This document shows, in pieces, positions 47,669 to 60,118 of a stretch of DNA of 64,000 nt. Origin of the DNA: Motacilla alba alba (lineage: Eukaryota; Chordata; Aves; Passeriformes; Motacillidae); NCBI RefSeq assembly GCF_015832195.1, contig NC_052032.1, positions 4,284,618 through 4,348,617 on the forward strand, given 5' to 3'. Within the stretch, counting starts at the first letter, position 1, and each line of letters starts with the position of its first letter. The position numbers and the translations under genes were made by a program. The notes under the pieces are model-generated. The model had not been told where the DNA came from, ran no database searches, and worked only from the letters and a program-made list of their open reading frames with translations.

Positions 47669-50600
47669 ATGGGCTGGCTTTGTTCATCACTGAGCCAAAA
47701 CTGAAATGAGGAGGTGATGAGAGACAAGATGGGCTGGGGGAGTGAAAGGAGTCCTCCCTGAGCACTGAGGTCAGTATTCCGGTTTATTTTGTGCCTGCCT
47801 GTATCTCTTCAGGGTCACCTCACCAGATTTCACTGCTCCACAGATTCTGCTGCAGTGGTGATTTTTTCCAGCCACACCTTTTGTAGTTCTCCTGGGGAGG
47901 AACCCATGGCCTGTTTGTTTAGGGGCTCTACACAAGGTCAGATTTCCTTCTGGGCTTACAAGCCAGTGCTGGAGGTGGACAGGAGCCACCTGGAGATTGC
48001 ACTGCTCTACAGATAAACGCTCAGGATGGGGACACAAAGATGGGTAACAGCACCTGGGCCAGTTCCTGGAGATGCCTTTAATATCCAAGGGGCAGAGACT
48101 TGGATAATTTGCCTTTTTTTTTTATTACTCTGAAGGAAGGTTTGGTTGAACACTGTATTTGTACAAAGAACCCATCTTGTTCCAGTTAAAAATTCTGGAG
48201 GGAGGACTGAAGTGTCCAATAAGGCCTTTATATAGTACTTTAGTCCTCACTGATTTCCATATTTATTTAATTCACAGATGAATAATAATTCATTCTGGTG
48301 ACATTAGGAGAAGATTTAGATTAAGGCAAAGAAATTGTGAGGGTGAGATAATTGATATGTGCATTCTTGGACAAGAAGTCCATAATCTGGCTGGCTCCAA
48401 CAGGGTTAATCTAAGATTTCAAATTTTCCAAGGTAGAAACAACATGGAAGTGCCTCTCCCGTGGCCTCCTTATGCCTTGTCTGCCGTGTCTCCCTTCATC
48501 CTCTCCCCAAAACACACACACAGACCATTCTCCTGTGGCGCTGCTCTCAGACTTGCAGCTCCTCCTCCTTGTGCCATTTCCTCCTTTCAAGGAGGGTGAA
48601 TTCCTCAAGGGGAATGCTTTTAGAGCACAGAGCTGGGACTGGCACCCAGCGAGTCTCCTGCAGCACTGGGGCTGAGCAGCCAGGCTGGGGACCTTGCTAC
48701 ACCGCTGTGCAGGAGGCACCATCTGCCAAATGTCCTCCTGAGCCGTGTTTAGCAAGTGGGCTAAAGAGCTAAAAAGAACATCCCATCCATGGCAGCTGAA
48801 GTCCATCACAGCTTGCTTACAGGATTCTGGCTCTGAAGGGAGGCTGGGCAAGTGGCCAAGAAGCCTCTCTTACTTGCCCATGTTTCTCTTTGGGAAAGGG
48901 ATTCCTGGTTTAGCATGGCCTGAGATGGCTTTAGGGAGCAGGACAGCTTTAGGGAGCACTGGAGTTCCCTCATCCCAGGTGCAGCCCACCCAAGAGGATG
49001 TAAACTCCATTAATTGGATTTGCCAGGGCCTTGGGGCTGCCCTTGACATCTTTGAGGTCACTGGCATAAGCCTTGTCAGCCCAAAAAGCAGCAGATCTCT
49101 TGTGTTCTTCCGTGCAAGGGCAGCCAGGCTTCCTGGGAAGGGGCAAGAAAAAGGGGCATTATCTCCATCCTGTATCTATTTCTCTGCTTTTTGCCCCCTC
49201 CCCTTCCTTGTCCACCTACTTCTCACGCCTTCAAGAGGACATTTCTGCTCCAGCATGTTCCTGGAGCTGTGCAGAGGTCACTGGGCCTGACTGGGGCGTC
49301 TCTGGGGCTGTGCCCTTTGCCTCTGAGGAGGCCAAAGCTGCTGAGGTCCAGACTCTTCCTGATGATTCCATGTGATAGCTAATTAATGGCCTCCCCTCGT
49401 TTCCATGGCAACTTCATGCTGTGCTCTTAGCCCTGATCCAAATGGACATTCTGCACACTCCTGAAGCCATAGCATCAGCATGTTAATAAGACTTGCTGAC
49501 GTCTTTTGCTTTCTGCCACACCGGCTGGTGAGTCTAAATTTGAATAATTTAAAAGGAGCAGATTTCTTAGGAAGCTCCCAATGCATTTCTGTCACATGAC
49601 TGGAGGAAAATGGTCCCAGAAGTCTTCTGCATCTGAAGGGAAGCAGGATTCTGCCCTACCTGCTGCCTTTTCCTTGCTTTGGCTTTGGGACACCTGGAAT
49701 TGACTTTTCTTTATTTTCTCTGGGTTATTTGGAAGCTCCAGCTTTCATGTAGTGCCTAATTTAATGACAGCAAGGGACAAGTATCTGTCCTGAATTGGTT
49801 GGAGCATCTCTCTATTAGATGAGCTGGACAATCTGATGGATTGCTCCCTAACTCCTCATGCCAATGAAGGAAGCTGGGTTTTGTTCTCATACAGTCAGAG
49901 GATGGTTACTCAGACTTGAGAGTATAAACATCCCTTTTATCATTAAACTCTACACCAATGCCCACTGATCATGCAGGTTAGTGGGTCGAACTTTATGGTG
50001 AAGGGGTTCTCTGGGTCCCATCTAATTCTGCTCTATTAATTGCCCTTCATTCCAGTGATTGTCTTGTCAAACACATTTTTGTGACCATCATTTCCTCAAG
50101 AGCCCATGAACCCCACTGGAGCACTGACGTGGCCTCTCGGGGGATCTGAACTGCCTTCTCTTGCTGAGACAGATGTCAGATGCCTCCACATCTCCTGTTG
50201 CCTGCAGAAAAAATTCCCTAAACCAAACCTGGGGGATGTTTCTAGATCTGGCTGTCACAGACTGCCCCTTGCCTGGGCAAGGGCTTTTGGGACTAGGCAG
50301 TGGTAGCAGAGCATGTGCCCTGTTTAATTTATTTCCTAGCATCAAAAGTAATCATCCACATTTGATTGGCTTGTTTGGTTATTTTCCATTTTCTCAGTGA
50401 GCCCAAAACGGTGGTTGAGCTGCCAAATAACTTCATCTTCCCTACCTTGAAGGACATGGGAGTTTATTCTTGACATTTTTGCTGTGTTCCTTCATAAAAT
50501 TTGATGTAGCCATGTTGGAACGTGGCTCCACTTTGTGGTGCTGATGTGCCATCATTTCCAGGTGCACCATCAGGTACTCCCAAGGTGAGTTCCATATGCT

Positions 50601-52999
50601 GACAGCATGTCTGTGCCAAAACTCCTTCCCTCTCCCTGCACTGCTCCCCTTTCCCAGCCACGATGGAAATGTTACCTCACGTGCCTCTCTCAGCTCCACG
50701 CCATTCACTTGGTTTTAAATCCATCCAGGATTTAATGCTGTGTTGGCACCCAAAACCTTTCTTAAGGTTTATGGAGTTGCCCCCATTGCTGAAGGCAGTA
50801 AATGCTGGGGGCTGCTCATCCCAAGGCATCATTAAAGATACATGAGGGCAATTGATTTGATCCCTACCAGTGCCACAAACACCAGGAGAGATTTAGGTAA
50901 TGTGCTGCTAGCTACCCACAAGATCTGAGATTTAATTGCAGCTTCTTTGGCTTCTACTCACTAGACCTGGATTCTTATCTCAAAGGAAAGAATTTATCGA
51001 ATTAATTTCACTCCGTGTTGGCACGGTCACTATTCCCAGCCATGAGCAAATCCCATCAATGCATGCAGGCTGCAGCTCAGGCAGCAGTCAGTATTTTTAG
51101 AGCTATAACCATAGTTCTTTCAAGTGTCAGCTCTTTGGGTCATACATGTAATTTAAACAGTACATTTCTATTCCCTGCTTAGATGGATGTAACTGTCAGG
51201 AACATTATTTCTACTGATAATTACAAATTTGACATTCATTTCCCATGAATACTCTCTACTATTTGCTTAAAACTCACCTCCATGCATACGATTGCTGCCA
51301 AATGTTCTCTTATCAGAAAGCTGAGGCAGAAATGTCACATCTATAAAGAACACTCTTGGAATGGTGAGGTCTAATATGATTTTCTGCTACACAAAGCAAA
51401 GACCAAGCAAATGAAAAACAAACACTGGGAAAAATGGGCAGCTCAAGGCCTCTTGTGTGGACTGACCAGGTAAGGGAGAGATCTTGATACAAGGTAGGGA
51501 AAAAAAAAAAACTATCAGTAAAGGAAATGTCCCCAGAATCATCCTTGCTGTTTAATTCACCCAGCTCTTCTTCTGATACCCATTCTTGGATAGACAGACT
51601 TTGGTGACTAATCCCCCTTTTTGGGGTTCAACTGATTACCCAAATTGCTTTTCTTATGCCCTCAATTGGTAGCTCAGCAGGAGAGTTCAATGAATGTATG
51701 TTTTCCTTAAGGTATCCAGTTCCTTCTCAGTAAATTTGGATGAGAACAACCTAAATCACACAAATTAAACGCGAAACCAGCCTGAATTGCCCAAGCCCCT
51801 GGTGTCACCTGACCAACACCACAATGCATGAACTGATGTTACTCTCAGAATCTCAGCCAAAGCCTTCAAATAAAGTCAAAATTCCTACAAGACTATTTTG
51901 AGCTCAGTTGAATTAGCATGTTAAATCTTGAGCCAAATCTGAATCCTGGTCTTTGGATCAGGACTGTGCCCCTTGCTCAGACCAGTTTTCCCCAGGATGC
52001 TCCTCCACCTCTGGAAGCCATCAGGATCAGAGATTTATTTCTCCCTTTCTGGAGGGCAGGAATTCCAGTCTCTCACTAGCACTTCTCAATCAACTTCATC
52101 TAAAAAAACCAGTGAAATTAAGAGAAACACCTCACTACTCACCTCCCACAGTGTTCAGACTTCATCACCCAGCTCAGATGATCCTTCATTCACACACTCC
52201 ATTCAACATCCTACTTTTTGTTTAAATCCAAACACATGTCCCCACACATTCAAAAAAATTTTACCCACCTTCTTTTTAATTTGGCTTTATCCTTGCAAAC
52301 TCCGGATAGGTTTGGTTGTTGTGCTCTTCCCTCCCACCCCTCCCTTTTACTAATTTTGCATATATCTTAATAAAATGTTCTCATATATTTGCTGTATTTT
52401 TTTTGTGGACAAAGTGTAAGTGAGACAAGGATATTATTCACAGCCACAGAAACATAAGAAAGTAAAAAGGATTTTTTCTTTTCCCAGTGAACAGAAATGA
52501 CCTATGTACCCTTCAGTGCCTCCAGGTTTCCTTGGAAATGTATTCCCTTGCATTGTGCTTTAGTTTTTGTGGTGATGAGGGCTACCCAGTGCTACTGGAA
52601 AACCCAGCACCTGAGGCAGAAAGACAAACTCAGCTTTGCCTTTATGATTTTGGCTTTCTCTGCTTTAGAGACTATGTAGAAGGGCCTGAAAGACGAGTGA
52701 GTGAAGACTTACAGGTGCTGCTCCTCCTCTGGCACCACTGGAGGCAGCACCAGCCCAGTGTGGGGCACGAACTGCAGGTCAAGCTAAATAACCCAACACA
52801 TCCCATCTTCCAGCATCTGCTGAGCCTCTACCTCTGGTGAAATGTCTTCCAAGATGGAAATCCCAAAGTGAGGACACCTGAGCCCTGCACCTACCCTCCA
52901 CCTTTTCTGTGTGGTCTCACCAAGGAGGTGAGAAAAATCATCAGTTTTAGTCCCCAAGGGCTGCCATCCCCTCCTGTCCTCCAGCAAAGCTCAGCACAG
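47669..52999. other. Non-coding flank downstream of BRINP1
   Basis: Intergenic sequence between the BRINP1 3' UTR and the TA block. The 50.9-51.4 kb part is AT-rich and complex and is a reasonable place to look for a conserved enhancer. Frames at 48.4-49.3 kb overlap on both strands and lack domain likeness. Confidence 0.6.
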
Positions 53000-53553
53000 G
53001 CTGCGGGAATAACTCAACATAAAGCTGGCATAAATCTCAACAGAAGAAATATCTTTTATCTTTAACCATTTACTCCCACTATAGGAATAATGGTAGCTCT
53101 TTTACATTTACATATAACTCTTGTTTGTTTGTTTGCTTTGATTTTTTTTTTTGTATGTCTCTTTGTCTTGGCACCTGCATAGCAGAAAACTTGACAGTTC
53201 AGTACAGAAGTTTGCCTCTCTCTCTGCTCCTCCCTTAATTTCCTCTGCTGCCCCTGAGGACTCACAAGCAACACCCCCAAGGTCAAGAGAGAGTACGGTG
53301 TTACCCTTTTATGACGGATTATAGAAATAACAAACATGCCTGACAGTCTTATACAGCTGCTAGAACGGGTTTAGTTTTCAACAAATGAAGAATTTCCTCT
53401 TTTTTTTTTCCTCTTTTGTATATTAATTACATTTTACAAATCTTATTTTTCCCCTTTTCTCTCCCCCCACTTTTACTTCTTACTTTTTACTTTTTTTTCC
53501 TCTTTCTCTTTTTTCTTTTTTTTTCTTTTTTTGGATTTTTTTTGTTTGTTTTA

Positions 53554-53584
<31 letters not shown>

Positions 53585-53629
53585 CAGCAAAAGGATCAAT
53601 CACCAAAGTGTCCATTGCTAAGTCCAGGG
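53000..53629 (-). other. BRINP1: BRINP1 3' untranslated region, far end not fixed
   Basis: Sequence directly downstream of the BRINP1 stop codon must begin the 3' UTR. In transcript sense it starts with about 48 ordinary bases, then a 28-base A tract (53554-53581) and a longer purine/A-rich zone to about 53400. More complex sequence then runs to about 53050. An AATAAA hexamer (53550-53555) sits at the edge of the A tract, but it is only about 75 nt from the stop and lies in low-complexity sequence, so it is a doubtful polyadenylation signal. No convincing canonical hexamer was found further on, so the left limit given here is only a guess. Confidence 0.5.
53401..53581. repeat. T-rich (plus) / A-rich (minus) low-complexity tract with T28
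   Basis: Almost all bases on the plus strand are T or C across about 180 bases, ending in 28 consecutive T at 53554-53581. It lies just inside the presumed BRINP1 3' UTR, where it would read as an A-rich segment with an A28 run. Such a run can mimic a poly(A) tail in oligo-dT-primed libraries. Confidence 0.9.
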
Positions 53630-54770
53630 TTAGCAGAGTTTGGCTGTCATCTGGTCGGACTGTTTGAGGATCTCGGTGTTGTACAGGTCCAGGGCGTGGT
53701 TCACTCGGATGATCTCGCTGTTGGTGAGCTTCAGGCGGTGCTTGAGCATACAAGAGAACAGATCCAGCTGGGGCTTCCCCGGGGCCACCGGAGGCGCCAG
53801 GCGGTTGATTCGGTCCCGAATATCCAGCAGCAAGAGCATGACGGAGGAGGAGGAGTAGAACTGCCCGCCCTGCGTGTAGGACTGGTTGACCTGCTGCACC
53901 GCACTGCGCAGGAGGTCCGCGTTGAAGCGCAGGCTGTAGCCGTAGACCTGCACGTCTGAGATCTTGATGTAGAACTGGCGCTTGGTGGGGTCGGAAAGGT
54001 CCACGGGCCCTTGGCCAGTCTCATTGCGCAGGAGGGAGGGCAGCCGAGTCCGGCTGCGTAGGTAGATGTGGACGGTCTCAAAAAAGGTTTTCCATCGGTT
54101 GCCCAGCAGCAGGGTCCAGTTGTAGCACTGGCTGTTTTGGAGGCGGATTTTCTCCCAGCGCGGGTAGCCGTACTCCCCGAAAGGCATGTTCCAGCCCTCC
54201 GAGTGGCTCCCGCTGAACGGGTTGACGTAGACAAAGAACATGGGGTCCAGGCTGCTGTTGCGCATCTGGCAGATGCGCATGGAGATCCCGATCACCATGT
54301 GGATGAAGTCCATCCTGTTCTTGTTGCTCTTCAAGGTGAGGGACATGCGCTTGCGCCACCGCGGGTCGAAGAAGGTGTCCAGGCGGATCTCGTTGCTGAT
54401 GAAAGTGGTGTGCACGTACAGGCGGGAGTCCATCTTCTGCAGCAGGTACTTCAGCTCCAGGTCCTGGAAGTCCAAGTCCGTCTCAAAGCTGATGAACTGC
54501 TCGCTCCGCTCCGAGTCCACGTTCTGGGGCTCACAGCGGCCTCGGTAAAGCTTATAGCCCTTGTTGCACGAGCCGCAGAGGGAGATGTTGGCAAGGCTGC
54601 ACATGGCACAGCTGTTGTTGCCCCCAATGATGCAGGGGATGGGGCGCTGGCACAGACTGGTGCCACCATGGCAAACGCAGCTCCGCTGGCTTTCCAGAAA
54701 CGTCCCCCAGAACCCGTTCTCGTTGCAGTAGAGCAGGGACTGGACTCGGGTAAGCCATTCCTGTATCGTC
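53630..54770 (-). CDS. BRINP1: BRINP1 terminal coding exon (C-terminal ~379 residues and stop)
   Basis: This is the last coding exon of BRINP1, a secreted or ER-luminal neuronal glycoprotein of the BRINP family, reported to be induced by BMP and retinoic acid and to restrain the cell cycle. On the minus strand a CAG acceptor precedes base 54770. The first base completes an Arg codon from the upstream exon; 379 codons and a TAA at 53630-53632 follow. Assuming the usual 761 residues, this is residues 383-761. A cysteine-rich segment (about C397-C461, ten Cys) includes the run [20 protein letters not shown] long conserved region follows, with [33 protein letters not shown] and [15 protein letters not shown]; the protein ends in QMTAKLC. 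N-glycosylation sequons include NNS, NIS, NSS, NWT, NET and NQS. BRINP2 and BRINP3 end in a KLCS form and differ across the Cys-rich block, as I remember them, so BRINP1 is preferred. The exon is much richer in GC and CpG than its surroundings. No frameshift or stop breaks it. Confidence 0.96.
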
Positions 54771-56954
54771 CTGCAGGTGAGGAGAAGGAAGAATTAGCAC
54801 AGGAAGGCCTCGCAGGGACTCGGTGTTGGCATCTTGCTGGAGCTACAGTGTTTTCAGGGATATGTCTGAGGCAGAGCTCTCGGAACATCGATGCCCTGCC
54901 GTGGCATCTGGGAGATATTCCAGTCTCTTTCTAGTCTGAATCTTTCCTCTGCTGTTTACTCCTTTGGTGATGAGAAAAATCTTTCTAAGAAATTCCTACC
55001 AGTTAGAAATGCTCACCTGAGCTCTCTCTCTTCACTCTGCACCAGGAGCCGAGACAGGCACTGTGTCCTGCCAAGGATCCCAGCAGGGCCTCAGTGACCT
55101 GGGAATGGAGCTGATAAAGCCCTGCCAGAGGCTGTGGGGCTATCAGACACCACAAGGGCAGCAGAACTCCCAGGCTAGCAGGAGAAAACTGCTCTTCAGG
55201 TCATTGGCAATCGGCCCCACCCTCTAAAAAACAGACCCACAACAGGACAAGGCAAAGCAAGCAGCAACCTCTACTTATGGTGCAGAGCTCAGAACAGTAG
55301 AAAAGAGGGTGGAAGCCAGCATGCACAGAGACAAAGCTGCTAAAACTATTCCTCCTTAAAAAAAAACCCCAAAAGTCTTCTGCTAATTAATCACTTCTTG
55401 AAGTCTCTCCCTTAAAATCAGCCCCACTCACCCACCCCTGAGCCCCACCACTCCCACAGCTGCTGGATCAGCACTTTCAACCCCACATCCTGCAGCCCGG
55501 GAACGACTCCTAGAAAATGACACTGCAACCCACATTCCCTTTTTGCACAGCCCACTTGCCACGTTGCCTTGTTTCCCCCTTTTCCCCCTTCCCATTGCCC
55601 CAGGAAAGCTGGGTACAGCGACTCCTTTCTCAGCAGCCCTCAGCAGAACCCTGTGTGCAGCCGCTGCTCCCTCCCCTCCACCTCCCCCTGGCTAATGAAT
55701 ACTTCATTGTCTCCTCTGGGCAAAAAGTTCTTGGTAGTGCTGCAGTGAGAGGACTGGCTAATGACAAATTAGGATTCAGCCCCTGTAGAACAGGAGGAGT
55801 GATTATGGACAGAGGCTCTCAGAGCTGGATTAGTGAAATTCATGGCACCTGCATCGCCTGACCTCCGAATAATCATTAAGCTGTAGGCTGTATCAAAGAA
55901 GGCATTAAATGATACAGCAGCAAAGAACAGCAAGATGATTAGGGGGAGGGAGCGAGTGGAGGGATGAGAGTGTAAAACAGAGGAAAGCACTGGATGGAAA
56001 GAAATAATCAAGCAGCAGAAGCAGAAAGGTTGGGAAAGAAAGAGAGGAAAATGTGCAGGTAAAAGGAAAAATGAGAGAGAAACACAGTGGGCAGGAGTAA
56101 CGGGTGGAGAAAGGGAAAAACTACAACAGCAACCACTGAAAGCGAACAGCCAGAAATGAAAAGCAGGAAGAAAAGGAGTAAAAAGAAAGGGAAGGAAAAA
56201 AGGAAGGGCATTAGAAGAAAAATTCTGAAGTATTGGATATGAGAACAGACAATTTTTCGTATTCTTCTACCCCTGGTACAGGGCTGCCAGGGTCTCTTCC
56301 CCCTGTTCCCAGCCAAGAAGAGCTGGTGGAAAGGACAAGGTTGGCTGGAGAGCTTGGGAGCAAGGCAGTGACCTCCATAAATATCTGCTGTAGAGGGAGA
56401 CAGTGACAGCCCTGGTCCCTCAAAAAGTGCACAGGGCTCCTCTTAATTCCTGGGACAGCTCTGCCTCAGAGGGGAGGGACAGCACAGCACAGTGTGGCTG
56501 TAAAACACAGCCACAAGCTGACAGCAACAAGCATTTCCAAACCATCCCAGGGGGCTGAGGCTGTCTTCTGCTCACAGGTGAATTTTTGCTCACTTTTCAG
56601 CAATACAAATATATTTCCACCCATCTGAAGCTTTGTGCCTCCTGTTTGGAAAGCCAGTCAAATGCACCTGGATTTGTGCAGTGCTGGACTGATGTTTTAC
56701 ACAGGTTTTAGGTGGTGATAATGCCCCTGAGTTGCTGGGCTAAGGACTGGAATAAATTAGAGTCAGGTGACCACATTCTGTCCATTTTGGGTGTGTTCTG
56801 TCTTAGGAAAAAAATCACTGGATAATTCTGTCCTTCTTTATACTAACAGCCAGCAGAACAAAATAGGAAAGAAACCTCAGCTGATGTCTTGCAATGGACA
56901 CCAGTAAATTTCCTGTTCCCCAGATGATCTTTGTGGAGGATGGATGGGAGGTTG

Positions 56955-56957
<3 letters not shown>

Positions 56958-56991
<34 letters not shown>
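56958..56991. repeat. (GT)17 microsatellite in BRINP1 intron
   Basis: 34 bases of perfect GT on the plus strand (AC on the gene strand). Confidence 0.97.
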
Positions 56992-56992
<1 letters not shown>

Positions 56993-57407
56993 TTAGCTTT
57001 CATCAAAGACACAAGTAGGACTAAAAAAAACAAGAAGACAATGGAACAGGAGACTACCCACCATCTGCTGATGGCAGCAATAAAGGATGTAATTAAATAA
57101 AAATGCAGAATTCAGGGCAGAGCTGGGCATCAGCTACAAACACAACAACGGGAAGTGTGAGAGAGAAGTGAAGTGGTATAAATTACCTCATTTTTTCTTG
57201 CAACTGGGACAGGTTAAGAATATACACAGGACCAGCCAAAGCCTTTCAGCTGACAGGACTGACTTTTTAAAACACACCCCTCTGATGGCTCAGGCTCATG
57301 GCATTGTACCTAAGAGGTGTCAGAGCAGGAGGATGCTGGAAAGATCCACTGCTGAACAGCTGGAAACCAGTACCAGAGTAGCCACTGATCTTCATTTAAA
57401 ATATTCC

Positions 57408-57564
57408 CAGGGAGGTGCTGGGAATCTCCACCCCTGGAGATGTCCAAGGAATGCCTGGATGTGGCACTCACTGCTCTGGTCAGGGTGACAAGATGGGGAT
57501 CAAGCCCAGGTTGGACTCACTCATCTTGGAGTTCTGTTCCAACCTCAATGATTCCATGATTCTA
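57408..57564 (+). mobile_element. CR1 LINE 3'-end fragment in BRINP1 intron
   Basis: Forward CR1 3' region: GGGAGGTGCTGGGAATCTCC, CCTGGAGATGTCCAAGGAAT, CTGGATGTGGCACTCACTGC, GTGACAAGATGGGGATC, GGTTGGACTCACTCATCTTG and TTCCAACCTCAATGATTCC, ending ATGATTCT. The full 3' terminus is preserved. It lies in the last BRINP1 intron, antisense to the gene. Confidence 0.93.
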
Positions 57565-58077
57565 AAGTGAAAATAAATATGACCTGCAGGCCAAGCTCTG
57601 AGTGAGAATTACTTTGCAGTGTTCTCTGACGGTTGCTCACTGGACATGTGGCTCCCTGGCAATGCTGGGAACAGGGAGACAGATAGATTTTTGGTTTTTA
57701 TTTGAAGGCAAAAAGGCAGGGACCTAAATAATTTCCTTTGTAAACTCACCTTTCACTTTCCAACCAGCACTAGCTGCTCTGGGGGTACTTTTGGGTTTTC
57801 TGTACGGAACAGTGAAGTAAAAAATGCTATTTTTTTCCTCAGCAGCTGTGAGATGTATTTTGGCTGCAGGCCAGAACATGTATAACCCCTTTCTCCATTG
57901 GATGTTATTTCTATTTTACATCCAGTGCTTTAAAATAAAACTACAGGTGATCATTCGACATCAAAGTTTTATTAACTGAGGAGTGGTCTCCTTTTTAAAC
58001 CAACAGCCTTGCCTCTGTTTTAAACCTGTAAGCTTTCCTGTGTTTTGACAAAAGAAGTACAGACCAAATACATTGGT

Positions 58078-58230
58078 ATCTATATATCTATTTATATATT
58101 GATATATCGATGTCTTTATCTATATTTCTATACATAAAATATAAATATGTAGCTATATAGATTTATAGATATATAGATATATAGATTTATAGATATATAG
58201 ATATATAGATATATAGATATATAGATATAT
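58078..58230. repeat. TA-rich satellite-like array, 8-base period
   Basis: About 150 bases of TATA/GATA words. The right half (from about 58158) settles into a regular AGATATAT unit of 8 bases; the left half is a decayed version with TATCTATT and GATATATC variants. It lies in the last BRINP1 intron. Confidence 0.93.
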
Positions 58231-59536
58231 CTGTCTCCTTAGCCCTTATTGCAAAGGGTCATGGAGAATCAGCCTAATCGCCAGAATCCCTACTCTTCCT
58301 TTCTTATCTTCCTTTTGGAAGCACCACCTATTCCTTTCCCTGAGGACAATCAACTGCAATCTCTTTTTTATTTTTTTTGCCTTTGCATGTATAATGCAGG
58401 CTTACAATTATGTGTATTAGAGAGAGAGAGAGGCTTGCTCTTAATAGAACCATGCCATCCTTTCAAAGCCACTGGCGTGCTTGATAAGCCTCTGTCATTC
58501 TGTACAGCAACAATTAGAAAATGAGAGTATTTCCCAGCTCTGTGAGGAGAAAGATGGGTTGCACCTCTTCCACTATAGAGCTCCTACCACACTGCTCCCC
58601 TGCCTAGCTGCAGATGCAGAATGACAAACAAGAAAAGAAATTATAATATGCCTGCTGATGTTGACTTAAACAAATCAAGCACATCAGTCAGTTAAAAACC
58701 CATCTGCCATCATCCATTCCACCCTCCTTCCCCCACATTTCATTGTAGTAGTTGGAGGCTCCCTTTCTGCTTGGCTGGGTTTTTAAAATAGATGATAAAT
58801 GCTGAAGACATATTTGTCTGAATCTTTTGGAGTAACATGGTTGGATGGAGATTTCCTCGCTGCTGCTTTGCTTTGTTGTTGTTGTTGTTGTTAAAAATTC
58901 AAACACAACTAAAAATTCCACCTTGGACATGCCTGTGGCTCCTCCAGCACTCAGCCTGGTCAGAACAGCTCAGCCACTTGGCAGGGATCGGCCAGGTTTA
59001 GGAAGCTCTCCAAAGACTTTTTTTCATAATCTCTTACATTTAATAGATATTTCTCCTCATCCCTAGTAAGTCCATCAAATTTTTGTCTAGAAACATGAGA
59101 TTTCTTGGTAATTAAAGAGGTGTTAAGCCCTGGAAGAGTTTTCTGAGCTGCACAGTGATGAAATGAAAAGTCAACGTGTTCAGCAGCCAGGGACCTGGAT
59201 GAGAGCTGCAGACAGCAGTCAATCTGTCAATTTTGTCTTGAAACAGAATATTTAAATAATGAAGGAAGTGGACAAACAGTTTCTCTTCAAATATTAATTC
59301 GTCCTGACCCTTCCAAGAGAAGCATGGAAGAAAAGGCACTCAGACTCTGTTTTTTTTCCCCCAAGATTTTCCATATTGCTTCATTCCAGACAATGTGGAA
59401 AGACAGAGCAAGAGATGTTTATGAAAATCCAGAAATGCAAGCCTCCAAAAATGACTCTAAACAACTCAGCTACAGGTTAGGGCTGAAAGGAGCCAGCAGG
59501 AGGGGATTATTAGATATCAATAATTGCTGTAGCAGT

Positions 59537-59595
59537 GGAAAATGCTCTCTCCACCTATAATAAATGGAAAATCTGCTCTCTCCACCTATAATAAC
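59537..59595. repeat. Near-perfect tandem duplication, ~28-base period
   Basis: GGAAAATGCTCTCTCCACC and GGAAAATCTGCTCTCTCCAC, each continuing into CACCTATAATAA, are adjacent copies differing by a two-base indel. It lies in the last BRINP1 intron, 520 bases from the penultimate exon on its 3' side. Confidence 0.9.
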
Positions 59596-60118
59596 CCTGC
59601 CAGACTTCTGCTCAGTGATGTTTTTCAGGTTCATGCTGCATCTCGCAGCAAAAATGTGATGTATTCTAAGTGAAACTAAAGCTTCTCCTTTCACTCTGGG
59701 GATATTGAGGAGCACAATCCAAAAACAGACCGAAGCACCTTGTGCTCCACATCTCTTTTAACAGCAAGTGGAGGCTGAAAACTCAGCTGTGGATCTTGAG
59801 GGAAAACCACAAAAAAAAAGCAGCTTACTCTGCAGAACAGACTAAACATATTCTTGTAGAACCTAAAGAATAAGTGATGCCCTTCCCCTGGGTCGGTAAA
59901 ACCACACAGAAGGGATATGAACGTAGTCAAGAATGTGACAAAAGTTACCTACACCTCCAGGAATTTCCACCCACTCCCAGATTTTACCGTTTCCCCCAAA
60001 CAACCATGCCAACACCCCCTCCATCCAAACACAGCCTGCTGGGATTAGTCCCAAGCCCAAGCTCAGCTCCACCAGCCCCTCAGCCCAGCTCCCCATGCCT
60101 GAGGAAGGATGGAGGTAC

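Larger units (their letters stand above)
54771..60118 (-). other. BRINP1: BRINP1 last intron (5,348 nt, phase 2)
   Basis: This intron lies between the two recognised BRINP1 exons. Read on the minus strand, it begins with GTACCT at 60118-60113, a usable donor that lacks the usual purines at positions +3 to +5. It ends in a pyrimidine-rich tract and CACCTGCAG at 54779-54771, a good acceptor. No other exon is recognisable inside it. It contains a CR1 3' fragment (57408-57564), a GT array (56958-56991), a TA-rich satellite-like block (58078-58230), a short TTG run (about 58874-58892) and a 28-base-period duplication (59537-59595). A purine-rich stretch on the plus strand (about 55970-56230) has low sequence complexity. 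Long unbroken frames on either strand near the exon edge are overhangs of the coding exon. Confidence 0.9.

Noticed and set aside
48745..49290. 181-codon plus-strand frame
   Set aside because: No resemblance to known proteins, low-complexity Ser/Gly/Leu composition, and several other frames open across the same bases.
53731..54234. 167-codon minus-strand frame overlapping BRINP1 in another frame
   Set aside because: A Ser/Thr/Ala/Arg-rich shadow of the GC-rich terminal exon. The BRINP1 frame is clearly the coding one.
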